This document shows, piece by piece, positions 26,970-35,752 of a stretch of DNA of 42,996 nt. Position numbers and translations under genes: made by a program. The notes below the pieces were generated by a model. It searched no databases and had not been told where the DNA came from. It worked only from the letters and a program-made list of their open reading frames with translations. Position 1 is the first letter of the stretch, and every line of letters starts with the position of its first letter. Source of the DNA: Thauera sp. UBA6194 (GTDB taxonomy: Bacteria; Pseudomonadota; Gammaproteobacteria; Burkholderiales; Rhodocyclaceae); NCBI GenBank assembly GCA_002422685.1, contig DITC01000003.1, positions 1-42,996 on the forward strand. The letters are read 5' to 3'.

Positions 26970-27803
26970 CTAGCTGCCGAAGATGTCGAGGATGCCGTCC
27001 AGCCCGATGTGATCCAGGCAGCAGTGCGCCACGTCGCGCAGCACCGGCTTGGCGTGAAAGGCCACGCCGAAGCCCGCGGCGCGCAGCATCGGGATGTCGT
27101 TGGCGCCGTCGCCCGCCGCGATCACCTGCTCGGGCTTGAGGCCGAGCTCATCGCGCACGCGCTCGAGGTTCGCGGCCTTGGCCTCGCCGTCGACGATGTC
27201 GCCGAGCACCTGGCCGGTGAGCTTGCCGTCGATGATTTCCAGCTCGTTGGCGTACGCGTAGTCGAAACCGAGCTGGATCTTGAGGCGCTCGGTGAAGTAG
27301 GTGAAGCCGCCCGACACCAGCATGGTGCGGATGCCGGCGCGTTGCAGGCCCTGCAGCAGTCGCTCGGCGCCGGGGTTGAGTTGCAGGCGGTTGTCGAAGA
27401 CCTCGGCCAGCGCGCTCTCGGGCAGGCCCGCCAGCAACGCCACGCGGCGGGTGAGCGACTCGCGAAAGTCGATCTCGCCCTGCATCGCCGCCTCGGTGAT
27501 CGCCGCCACGTCGTGCTTGAGTCCCTGCATGTCGGCGATCTCGTCGATGCACTCGATGTTGATCAGCGTCGAGTCCATGTCGGTGACGAAGAGACCGAAA
27601 TCCTTGAGCTGTCGCCCTTCCGGCAGCCACACATGATCGAGCCCGCCCTCGGCGCAGGCGGCAACCAGGCCTTCGTGCGGCTTGGCGCCGACGAGCCGGA
27701 ACGAGCGCGTGGTGATCTGCTCGCTCTCGCGCGCCTCGGTAAGCTTGGCGATGTTTTTCAGCGCAACGCTATCGACGTCGCCCGCCAGCACGACCAGGTT
27801 CAT
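26970..27803 (-). CDS. serB: Phosphoserine phosphatase
   Basis: Final step of serine synthesis. The 277 residues contain HAD motif I as DMDSTLI (D75 nucleophile, D77), the substrate region ECIDEIADMQG, motif II VSGGFTYF, and motif III/IV GDGANDIPML with the preceding lysine in GEAKAANL. The first 70 residues are an N-terminal regulatory-type region, as in other proteobacterial SerB proteins. The start overlaps the aroG stop as ATGA (27800-27803), so aroG and serB are translationally coupled. Confidence 0.96.
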   Translation of the reverse strand: MNLVVLAGDVDSVALKNIAKLTEARESEQITTRSFRLVGAKPHEGLVAACAEGGLDHVWLPEGRQLKDFGLFVTDMDSTLINIECIDEIADMQGLKHDVAAITEAAMQGEIDFRESLTRRVALLAGLPESALAEVFDNRLQLNPGAERLLQGLQRAGIRTMLVSGGFTYFTERLKIQLGFDYAYANELEIIDGKLTGQVLGDIVDGEAKAANLERVRDELGLKPEQVIAAGDGANDIPMLRAAGFGVAFHAKPVLRDVAHCCLDHIGLDGILDIFGS

Positions 27804-28879
27804 GCGCGCCGCTCCGCACCGGGCAGCACGTCGCGCAGCACGGCGGCGGCGTTGCGGATCATCTCTTCGGTCGTGTCCCAGGCGACGCAGGCGTCGGTGA
27901 CCGAGCAGCCGTACTTCAACTGCGACAGGTCGGCCGGAATCGGCTGGTTGCCGGCCTCGATGTTGCTCTCGATCATCAGCCCGACCACCGACTGGTTGCC
28001 CTCGCGGATCTGGTGCATCACGTCCTTCATCACCAGCGGCTGGTACTCGGGCTTCTTCCAGGAGTTGGCGTGCGAGCAGTCGACCACGATGTTCTTCGCC
28101 AGCTTGGCCTTGGCAAGCGCCTGCTCGGCCAGCGACACCGACACCGTGTCATAGTTGGGACGACCGCCGCCGCCGCGCAGCACCACGTGGCCGTAGCGGT
28201 TGCCGCGCGTGCGGGTGACCGCCGACTGGCCCTGGTTGTTGATGCCGAGGAAACTGTGCGGGCTGCCCGCCGAGATGATCGCGTTGATCGCCACGTCCAT
28301 GTCGCCGTCGGTGGCGTTCTTGAAGCCGACCGGGGTCGACAGGCCCGAGGCCATCTCGCGGTGGGTCTGGGATTCGGAGGTGCGCGCGCCGATCGCGGTC
28401 CAGGAGATGAGGTCGCCGTAGTACTGCGGCGCGATCGGGTCGAGCGCCTCGGTAGCGGTGGGCAGGCCGATCTCGCACACGTCGAGCAGGAACTTGCGCG
28501 CGCGCTCCATGCCCACGTCGATGCGGAAGGAGTCGTCCATGAAGGGATCGTTGATGAAGCCCTTCCAGCCGGTGGAGGTGCGCGGCTTCTCGAAGTAGAC
28601 CCGCATCACCAGCAGCAGGGTGTCGGAGACCTCGTCGGCCAGCTTCTTCAGCCGGCGCGCATAGTCCAGGCCGGCGACCGGATCGTGGATCGAGCACGGC
28701 CCGACCACCACGAACACGCGCGGATCCTTGCGATCGAGAATGTCCATCACCGCCTTGCGCCCGGCCACCACCGACGCGGCAGCGCGCTCGGTGAGCGGAA
28801 CCCGCGCCTTGATCTCGTCGGGCGAGGGCATGTGGTCGAAGGCGAGGACGTTGAGGTTGTCGGTCTGGGTGAGGGGCAT
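27800..28879 (-). CDS. aroG: 3-deoxy-7-phosphoheptulonate (DAHP) synthase, class I
   Basis: First step of the shikimate pathway, joining phosphoenolpyruvate and erythrose-4-phosphate. The 359 residues are full length for the AroF/AroG/AroH family: VVVGPCSIHD, MRVYFEKPRTSTGWKGFINDP, LPTATEALDPIAPQYYGDLISWTAIGARTSESQTHREMASGLSTPVGFKN, VLRGGGGRPNYD and VVDCSHANSWKKPEYQ. The feedback amino acid (Phe, Tyr or Trp) cannot be decided from this reading, so the gene symbol is by family only. Confidence 0.95.
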   Translation of the reverse strand: MPLTQTDNLNVLAFDHMPSPDEIKARVPLTERAAASVVAGRKAVMDILDRKDPRVFVVVGPCSIHDPVAGLDYARRLKKLADEVSDTLLLVMRVYFEKPRTSTGWKGFINDPFMDDSFRIDVGMERARKFLLDVCEIGLPTATEALDPIAPQYYGDLISWTAIGARTSESQTHREMASGLSTPVGFKNATDGDMDVAINAIISAGSPHSFLGINNQGQSAVTRTRGNRYGHVVLRGGGGRPNYDTVSVSLAEQALAKAKLAKNIVVDCSHANSWKKPEYQPLVMKDVMHQIREGNQSVVGLMIESNIEAGNQPIPADLSQLKYGCSVTDACVAWDTTEEMIRNAAAVLRDVLPGAERRA

Positions 28880-28916
28880 TGCTGGGGCTCCGGAATTGCG
28901 GCCTGGGAAGCCTGCG

Positions 28917-28945
28917 ATTGTAGCGCCCGCGCTGGGGGATGTCCT
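28917..28945 (-). promoter_or_regulatory. Possible promoter of aroG-serB
   Basis: On the minus strand TACAAT (28922-28917) preceded at 17 bases by AGGACA (28945-28940), 37 bases upstream of the aroG ATG. The -10 is good, the -35 matches TTGACA at four of six. Confidence 0.45.
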
Positions 28946-29022
28946 TGCGGATTTGCCTGCACGGCCGGCGGCCGGCCCGCCCCGGCGCGTGCGGTCCGCG
29001 CCTTTGCGCTAGAGTCGCACTT

Positions 29023-29088
29023 CCTCGGCGCAGCGGCGCATGGTCCGGTTGGACCGGCACTGGCCGCTGCGCCAGCCGACAACCGAGG
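29023..29088 (+). promoter_or_regulatory. Nested inverted repeat over the 5' leader of the YaiI-family gene
   Basis: An 11-base arm GGCGCAGCGGC (29027-29037) pairs with 29063-29073, around a smaller hairpin GGTCC/GGACC (29042-29046/29051-29055). CCTCGG (29023-29028) can also pair with CCGAGG (29083-29088), which holds the Shine-Dalgarno of the next gene. The fold could hide the ribosome site, which is an inference. Confidence 0.5.
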
Positions 29089-29094
29089 ATCGCC

Positions 29095-29547
29095 GTGCAT
29101 ATCTGGGTCGACGCCGACGCCTGCCCCGCCGTCATCAAGGACATCCTGTTTCGCGCCGCCGAGCGCACCGCACGCCCGCTCACCCTGGTCGCCAACCAGT
29201 ACCTGCGCGTGCCGGCGCTCGCGCATGTCCGCATGATCCAGGTGCCTGGGGGCTTCGACGAGGCGGACAAGTACATCGCGGCCCACGTGCAGGCGGGCGA
29301 CCTGGTCATCACCGCCGACATCCCGCTCGCCGCCGATGTGGTCGCCCGCGACGCCCACGCCCTGTCGCCCAAGGGCGAGCTCTATGGCAAGGAGAACATC
29401 CGCGAGCTGCTCGACATGCGCAATTTCATGGACACCCTGCGCAGCACGGGCGTCGACACCGGCGGCCCACCACCCTTCAGCAGTGCCGACCGGCAGGCCT
29501 TCGCCAACCGCCTCGACCGGCTGCTGCGGGGGGCGGCGCGGGGGTGA
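29095..29547 (+). CDS. UPF0178/YaiI-YqxD family protein
   Basis: A 150-residue protein starting with GTG: (V)HIWVDADACPAVIKDILFRAAERTARPLTLVANQYL. The DADACP motif and the later DLVITADIPLAADVVARDAHALSPKGELYGKENI block are diagnostic for the UPF0178 (YaiI) family, which has a PIN-like/NYN nuclease-type fold. Its activity is not established. The GTG at 29095 has GAGGA at 29085-29089; an ATG further upstream would add 52 unlike residues. The stop lies 23 bases from the far end of the CRISPR array. Confidence 0.88.
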   Translation: MHIWVDADACPAVIKDILFRAAERTARPLTLVANQYLRVPALAHVRMIQVPGGFDEADKYIAAHVQAGDLVITADIPLAADVVARDAHALSPKGELYGKENIRELLDMRNFMDTLRSTGVDTGGPPPFSSADRQAFANRLDRLLRGAARG

Positions 29548-29570
29548 ACTTCGGGCGGTGCGCCTGACGA

Positions 29571-32500
29571 GGGCCTATCCCCGCGGACGCGGGGGAATCG
29601 GCATCGACGTGACCGGCATGGGCATCGGCGTGGGCCTATCCCCGCGGACGCGGGGGAATCCACCATACGCACCTTGTCGGTGCGCGCAATCCGGGCCTAT
29701 CCCCGCGGACGCGGGGGAATCTGCCTGTAATAGGTCGCGCTCGCTGGGGATAAGGGCCTATCCCCGCGGACGCGGGGGAATCAAGTCGTCGAGGCCGCGG
29801 GTGATGTCCTTGATGGGCCTATCCCCGCGGACGCGGGGGAATCCGACACCATCCGCTACAACGCCGTCGCCTATAGGGCCTATCCCCGCGGACGCGGGGG
29901 AATCGCGGTCGAGCGCATTCATGCGTTGCCGCTCAGGGGCCTATCCCCGCGGACGCGGGGGAATCGGCCGAAGTCGTGGGCGAGTACATCAAGAAGGGGG
30001 CCTATCCCCGCGGACGCGGGGGAACCGCGTTGGCACTGGCGAGGTAGTACAGCGTGCCGGGCCTATCCCCGCGGACGCGGGGGAACCTCGGTGGAGAGCG
30101 GCTCGTGGCTGCTGAAGTCGGGCCTATCCCCGCGGACGCGGGGGAACCGCCTGGGGGTCCTTGAAGGCAGACCCAAAGATGGGCCTATCCCCGCGGACGC
30201 GGGGGAACCCTGACGACAACGCGGTGCATGTACCTGATTCGGGGCCTATCCCCGCGGACGCGGGGGAACCCTCGGCCTGGACATGGCCGAATCGCCCCGG
30301 AAGGGCCTATCCCCGCGGACGCGGGGGAACCACATCGAGCGTGACGAAATGCGTTTCAAGCCAGGGCCTATCCCCGCGGACGCGGGGGAACCGAAGAGCA
30401 ATACGCCACAAACGCCCGCCTTGTGGGCCTATCCCCGCGGACGCGGGGGAACCTCTGAGGTGGCTGGGCACATCTCCTATGTGCAGGGCCTATCCCCGCG
30501 GACGCGGGGGAACCGTGGTGTGCCGTCCAGGTAGCACCATGCGCCGGGGCCTATCCCTGCGGACGCGGGGGAACCGAATGGCGGATCGCAACTTCAAGCG
30601 CATCGTCGGGCCTATCCCCGCGGACGCGGGGGAACCCAGGTCGAACCCGTAAGCCTCGGCCTTCTCAAGGGCCTATCCCCGCGGACGCGGGGGAACCAGG
30701 ACGTGGATGGCGCGGGGCTTGCCCCATTCGGGCCTATCCCCGCGGACGCGGGGGAACCGAGGTCGAATCATGGAAAGGGCTTGCGCAGCAGGGCCTATCC
30801 CCGCGGACGCGGGGGAACCTCGGGGTTCTTCTTGTAGGCCGTCACCAGCTCGGGCCTATCCCCGCGGACGCGGGGGAACCAGGCAGCAGCAGCACACGAC
30901 GCCCTCGCGCACGGGCCTATCCCCGCGGACGCGGGGGAACCGCGTTCGAGGTCAATGACCACGTGATCGTCGAGGGCCTATCCCCGCGGACGCGGGGGAA
31001 CCCAAGACGCCGACGCGCCAATCACCGTTGACGAGGGCCTATCCCCGCGGACGCGGGGGAACCCGTTGCAGGTTCTCGATAACCTGGTCGGCTTCGGGCC
31101 TATCCCCGCGGACGCGGGGGAACCAAAACCCGCATGTGGCCTTGGCCCTTCCACAGGGGCCTATCCCCGCGGACGCGGGGGAACCGGGATGTGCTCGCGC
31201 AGTGTGTCGAGGGCGCGGGGCCTATCCCCGCGGACGCGGGGGAACCACATCACCAAGGTATCGAGTCGTGCGCTTTGGGGGCCTATCCCCGCGGACGCGG
31301 GGGAACCATCTTTACGATCAGCCCCTCGTTGATGCGGGGGGGCCTATCCCCGCGGACGCGGGGGAACCGAAGAAGGTAGTCCGTCCGTGCCGACCGAGTA
31401 GGGCCTATCCCCGCGGACGCGGGGGAACCGTTGTGACGTCGCGCGAAAAGAATAACGAGACGGGCCTATCCCCGCGGACGCGGGGGAACCAGGCCGATGC
31501 CCCACACTTGGGCCTCGATGCGGGGCCTATCCCCGCGGACGCGGGGGAACCCCGAACTCGATCCAGTAGCGGCCGGCGTCCGGGGGCCTATCCCCGCGGA
31601 CGCGGGGGAACCCCCTTTACGGCCTCACCTGACGACGTTGAAGAGGGCCTATCCCCGCGGACGCGGGGGAACCTCCAGTGCATCAGCCCACCAGTCCGGG
31701 GAATCGGGCCTATCCCCGCGGACGCGGGGGAACCCTCGAAGAAGAAGCGATCGCCCTGCGTGCCGAGGGCCTATCCCCGCGGACGCGGGGGAACCTGCGG
31801 CATTCCCAGTATTCCACCTGCGCGTCAGGGCCTATCCCCGCGGACGCGGGGGAACCGTCTGCGCGAGACCCTGCGCGCTGTAGTTGAGGGGCCTATCCCC
31901 GCGGACGCGGGGGAACCCAAGGCCGAATGCGAGTGGGTAGCGCAGGAGGGGGCCTATCCCCGCGGACGCGGGGGAACCGTGCTGTAGCGGGTGTAGATGG
32001 CTGCGGTCATGGGCCTATCCCCGCGGACGCGGGGGAACCCAGAAACTGGCGAGCGGGGGCGGTGCTGTCGGGGGCCTATCCCCGCGGACGCGGGGGAACC
32101 GCCATCGCGGGGAGCTGGCGCCAGTCGATGAAGGGCCTATCCCCGCGGACGCGGGGGAACCCCCAGCAGCGAATTCACCAGCGGCTTGATCTGGGGCCTA
32201 TCCCCGCGGACGCGGGGGAACCGTGAAGCTCGACACGTCGGTCAAGAAGGCCGAGGGCCTATCCCCGCGGACGCGGGGGAACCGTCAAGGACATCATCGA
32301 AGGCATCAACGCCAAGGGCCTATCCCCGCGGACGCGGGGGAACCGCCAGCGCGGCGCCTCTCAGATCCTCGCTGCACGGCCTATCCCCGCGGACGCGGGG
32401 GAACCCCCGCCTTGACCGTAGCAGCAAGCTCCGTGGCGGGCCTATCCCCGCGGACGCGGGGGAACCTGCATGGTGCCCAGCATTTTCAGCGGGGCAAGGG

Positions 32501-33077
32501 GCCTATCCCCGCGGACGCGGGGGAACCGTCAGTATCTGAAGAAAGGGAGCCTCGTCTATGGGCCTATCCCCGCGGACGCGGGGGAACCTTGATCCTGACC
32601 CCGCTGGCCGTCGCCTTCCAGGGCCTATCCCCGCGGACGCGGGGGAACCCGCACTGAAACACAACAGAGTCAGCGGCAGTGGGGCCTATCCCCGCGGACG
32701 CGGGGGAACCGGCGGGGAAGACCATCGAGCCTAAATGGGGGAGGGCCTATCCCCGCGGACGCGGGGGAACCTGGTTATTGCAGGGGGCGCACTGCTTCCA
32801 TACGGGCCTATCCCCGCGGACGCGGGGGAACCCAGGACGTGGATGGCGATGGGCTTGCCCCACTGGGGCCTATCCCCGCGGACGCGGGGGAACCCGTCAT
32901 CCACTTCTGGAACATCGACAGCAACAGGGCCTATCCCCGCGGACGCGGGGGAACCGGCGACTGGACGATTGCAGAGCCCTCCGCTGGGGGCCTATCCCCG
33001 CGGACGCGGGGGAACCGGCCACAGCAACATCAATTCGCGCTGGCTGAAGGGCCTATCCCCGCGGACGCGGGGGAACC
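29571..33077 (-). CRISPR. Type I-E CRISPR array, 58 repeats and 57 spacers
   Basis: Repeats are 29 bases at a 61-base period; 56 spacers are 32 bases and one (32833-32865) is 33. On the plus strand each repeat begins GGGCCTATCC, holds a CCCCGC-GGAC-GCGGGG hairpin and ends GGGGGAACC. Read on the minus strand it has the I-E form with crRNA 5' handle ATAGGCCC. The seven repeats at the low-coordinate end (29571-29965) all carry T in place of C at repeat base 28, marking that end as the old trailer. Single-base variants also occur at 30558 (C to T) and 32377 (G to C). Transcription is therefore from the cas2 side leftward, in the same direction as the cas genes. Confidence 0.99.
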
Positions 33078-33136
33078 TCTTGAAGTCAAGCCCATGACTC
33101 CAAAAGGAAAACTCAAGAAATCATATTCCCAATTTG
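33078..33136 (-). promoter_or_regulatory. CRISPR leader
   Basis: A 59-base AT-rich segment between the cas2 stop and the leader-proximal repeat, in contrast to the GC-rich surroundings. A small inverted repeat, CTTGA-AG-TCAAG (33079-33090), sits directly against the first repeat. I could not identify a convincing IHF site or a full promoter, so array transcription may partly come from cas operon read-through. Confidence 0.75.
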
Positions 33137-33448
33137 TTAAAGAGATTGAGCTTGCCGCCTCAGCCGGGCGACCCACATCCCATCCATCTCGACCAGTTCT
33201 CGCGGCGGCTCTCCGAGATGAGCGAGGCCGACGCCGCCAGTTTCGTTGTTGTCGCGCCAGACAATGACGATGCTGCCGCGCGGCTCGAAGTCGTGCCACT
33301 CGGTGAGTACCTTCCAAGTCCGATCCCGCACGCCCTTACTCATACGTGGTGATACGTATACCGCAGGGGCGACCTCAAGCATCACCGACTTGAGAAAGCC
33401 TCGAAAACGATCGGCGACATCACGCGTCACTATCACGACCAGCGGCAT
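33137..33448 (-). CDS. cas2: CRISPR adaptation protein Cas2 (I-E type)
   Basis: The 103-residue Cas2e subunit of the Cas1-Cas2 integrase. It begins MPLVVIVTRDVADRFRGFLKSVMLEVAPAVYVSPRMSKGVRDRTW, the normal I-E N-terminus, and contains GSIVIVWRDNNETGGVGLAHLG. Its start lies 29 bases inside the end of cas1, so translation is coupled. It is the last cas gene before the leader. Confidence 0.97.
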   Translation of the reverse strand: MPLVVIVTRDVADRFRGFLKSVMLEVAPAVYVSPRMSKGVRDRTWKVLTEWHDFEPRGSIVIVWRDNNETGGVGLAHLGEPPRELVEMDGMWVARLRRQAQSL

Positions 33449-34313
33449 CTACTTCCTCCATGCGCAACACAACCTTGATCTTGTCGATCATCGATGGAAT
33501 CACGGACTGCTTCCGGAAAACCGTTGCCGCTTCGCGCCGCACCAGTCGGTCGATCGTGTCTGGCGCACCGCCGAGTGCTTTGCTTGCCGCAGCAAATGCG
33601 ATCGGCAACGTGATCGAATCGCGAAACAGATCGGCAATGTCGAGAACGAAGGACTGACCCGAGTCCTCGTGAATGAAGCCAAGCTGCGGAATTGCAGCCA
33701 GCGACTGTACTGCGATCGCCGCCGCGGCCTGCACTGCAGTGGCCGCATGATTGATAGCCTGATTCGGTGTGTCGGTCGCTTCGGGCGCAGCGCGGTCGTA
33801 ATGGCGACCGTTCCAGGGAATGCGGTAGCGCTCGGCGGTTAGCCGGTAAAGCGTCTTCACGCGCGAGCCTTCGATGCCACGCAGCGTGTCCAGATCACGG
33901 TGGGGCAATATTTCGCCCAAGCGCAGGGCGTACATGCGGCGGGCGACGGCAATGCGCCGGCGTGGATTGCCCCACAGTTCCGCTTGCCGGCGCGCGACGT
34001 CCGAGCGGTCGGGCAGCAGGGCTGGCGCGGTGTAGCTGCGTACGCCATCCGTGCCAACCGCTGCCATCAGCGTGCCATGTCGTGCGAGCAGGCGCAGGGC
34101 GTCGTGAGTCACGCTGCTGCCCGGCCCCAGCAGGATCATCGATACGGCTTGATGCGGGATCTGATCGATGTAGGGCGTGAGACTTTCCTTTCCCGCCATG
34201 AAGTGCAGGCAGCCGTCGATCACACACAACTCTCCTCGCTCGAGCCATAGCAGGCCGTGCCGGTCGGCGTGGGGGATGCGTGCGGTCTCAAGCCCAAGGC
34301 GGCCTTTCAGCAT
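33420..34313 (-). CDS. cas1: CRISPR adaptation integrase Cas1 (I-E type)
   Basis: The 297-residue integrase subunit that inserts new spacers at the leader-repeat junction. The three metal residues are present: E148 in RGIEGSRVKTLY, H215 in LGFIHEDSG and D228 in VLDIADLF, corresponding to E141, H208 and D221 of E. coli Cas1. The ATG at 34313 gives the family N-terminus MLKGRLGLETARIPHADRHG. The frame continues upstream inside cas6e with Arg/Pro-rich, non-family sequence. It overlaps cas6e by seven bases and cas2 by 29. Confidence 0.97.
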   Translation of the reverse strand: MLKGRLGLETARIPHADRHGLLWLERGELCVIDGCLHFMAGKESLTPYIDQIPHQAVSMILLGPGSSVTHDALRLLARHGTLMAAVGTDGVRSYTAPALLPDRSDVARRQAELWGNPRRRIAVARRMYALRLGEILPHRDLDTLRGIEGSRVKTLYRLTAERYRIPWNGRHYDRAAPEATDTPNQAINHAATAVQAAAAIAVQSLAAIPQLGFIHEDSGQSFVLDIADLFRDSITLPIAFAAASKALGGAPDTIDRLVRREAATVFRKQSVIPSMIDKIKVVLRMEEVDAAGRDSDA

Positions 34314-35023
34314 GCAGAAGGTGGCCGCAGGAGCAGCATGCCGAATCCGAAGGCACGATGGCGTCCGACCCCGCGCGCAATCAGTGCGGCGAAGCCCGCT
34401 GGGTCGCGCACCGTGAGTTCGCCCGAAAACAATGCGTCGGGGCCCGTTACGCGCTGAGCGGGGCGCCGGCCAACGACTGCGCTTCCCTTGCGCAAGCTGG
34501 AAGTGAGACGGAAACCATCCAGTTGCGCGCGGTCGACTTTTGCGGCGTCGCCGCGTGCCAACTCGCGCTGCAGCCATTCCAAATACACAGCCTCGCGCGA
34601 CAGATCTGTCTCCGGTACGCCTCGTTTCTCGGCCTCGGAAAGGAAGACGTCACGTTCGCGCCCATCTTTCGTCCGCAGCACCGGCCGCACCCGCAACTCG
34701 AAACCCAGCCGCCTGCCCGCTGCCCAGTCGGTCGGGAAGCTGCGAGCAGCAAAGCGCTCAAGGCCCAGCGCGGCGTGGACATCGGGCGCGGCCATTTGGG
34801 CAGCCATGTGGATGCGGTCGGCGTCTTGCCCGCTGTAGGCCAGCAGGCCGCGCACGTCGCCAAAATGCCGGAAGGGCTTGGGCGCGTGGTCGCCGAAGGC
34901 TGCCGCCAGCAGTGTGTGCAGCGCGTAGCCCAAGTCGTCACCGCCAGCGGTCAGTCCGAACCGCGTCGCCCAGGCGGCGAGCCGGTGCGGGTCGGGGTGG
35001 CATTGCACAAGCGTCAAACTCAC
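34307..35023 (-). CDS. cas6e: CRISPR RNA endonuclease Cas6e (CasE/Cse3)
   Basis: The 238-residue endonuclease that cuts the repeat hairpin and stays bound to the crRNA 3' end in Cascade. It begins (V)SLTLVQCHPDPHRLAAWATRFG and ends with the glycine-rich RNA-binding loop GVGRHRAFGFGMLLLRP typical of Cas6e. A histidine at H27-equivalent positions is not obvious, and I did not assign the catalytic residue. The GTG at 35023 overlaps the cas5e stop as GTGA and has GGAGGAG upstream. Confidence 0.95.
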   Translation of the reverse strand: MSLTLVQCHPDPHRLAAWATRFGLTAGGDDLGYALHTLLAAAFGDHAPKPFRHFGDVRGLLAYSGQDADRIHMAAQMAAPDVHAALGLERFAARSFPTDWAAGRRLGFELRVRPVLRTKDGRERDVFLSEAEKRGVPETDLSREAVYLEWLQRELARGDAAKVDRAQLDGFRLTSSLRKGSAVVGRRPAQRVTGPDALFSGELTVRDPAGFAALIARGVGRHRAFGFGMLLLRPPSAC

Positions 35024-35751
35024 GTTCGCTCCTCCAGCTTCAGGTTGCCCTCGCAAACAGGGCGCCAGCCACCATGCACACCGCTGGTCCAATTGCGTTC
35101 ATCGCACAGGTCAATCTGGCGGGCGCCGGGCATTTCACCTTCGCCGGCCGGCCACATCACGCGAGGTCGGGCGTTGGCAGCCAGTGGGACAGCGTCTCGT
35201 AATGCAGTGAGCACGTCCGGCGCGTCGATCCAGCCTGCAAACAGCGGCGCAGTGGGCAGGCAGGGCTTGCGCCCGAGGAAAAGTGGGCGCGCAGGGCGCT
35301 GCAGGGCATTGGCAACAGCGTCCAGCGTGGGGGTTTCGTCGGCGGGTTCGAGGCGCAGGGCGATGAGAACGGCAGCGTCCGCATGGTGGTCTCGATAACG
35401 TTGCAACGTCAGCACCTTCCTGCCGGTTCGGTCAGCCCGGTATGACGGACTTTGCTCGCGCCCCTCGGGTAGCCCACTAGTCGTCCAGCCACTATCGTTC
35501 ATCCCTAACAAGGCCGTCTGATATTCCCGCATGCGCGAACCTGCACGGTCGAGTCGTGCCCCGAACACGACACGAGCCTGTAGTCGGTCATGCGCTGCAG
35601 CATCCTCGCGCCGCCAGCCGAGTGCATTCGCGATCAGACCGGTCAGCATCGACTGCGCCGGGAAATCGCGGATCACGCCCAGGTTGTCGATGGTCTCGCC
35701 GCCGAAGGCCATAAGCGGGCCCTCGAGGCGGATGAGCAGGTGCTTCGCCAT
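35020..35751 (-). CDS. cas5: Cascade subunit Cas5e (CasD)
   Basis: A 243-residue RAMP-fold subunit that caps the crRNA 5' handle. It starts MAKHLLIRLEGPLMAFGGETIDNLGVIRDFPAQSMLTGLIANALGW, the usual Cas5e N-terminus, and contains the family block REYQTALLGMNDSGWTTSGLPEGRE followed by TLQRYRDHHADAAVLIAL. An upstream start inside cas7e was rejected because the ATG at 35751 matches the family and leaves a one-base gap to the cas7e stop. Confidence 0.96.
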   Translation of the reverse strand: MAKHLLIRLEGPLMAFGGETIDNLGVIRDFPAQSMLTGLIANALGWRREDAAAHDRLQARVVFGARLDRAGSRMREYQTALLGMNDSGWTTSGLPEGREQSPSYRADRTGRKVLTLQRYRDHHADAAVLIALRLEPADETPTLDAVANALQRPARPLFLGRKPCLPTAPLFAGWIDAPDVLTALRDAVPLAANARPRVMWPAGEGEMPGARQIDLCDERNWTSGVHGGWRPVCEGNLKLEERT

Positions 35752-35752
35752 C

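Noticed and set aside
29571..33267. Series of plus-strand open frames with repeated GLSPRTRGN, GPIPADAGEP and AYPRGRGGT
   Set aside because: These are the CRISPR repeat translated in three frames; the 61-base period shifts the frame each unit. They are not proteins.
34314..34577. N-terminal extension of cas1 upstream of 34313
   Set aside because: The extension lies inside cas6e and is Arg/Pro-rich with no Cas1 similarity; the family start is at 34313.
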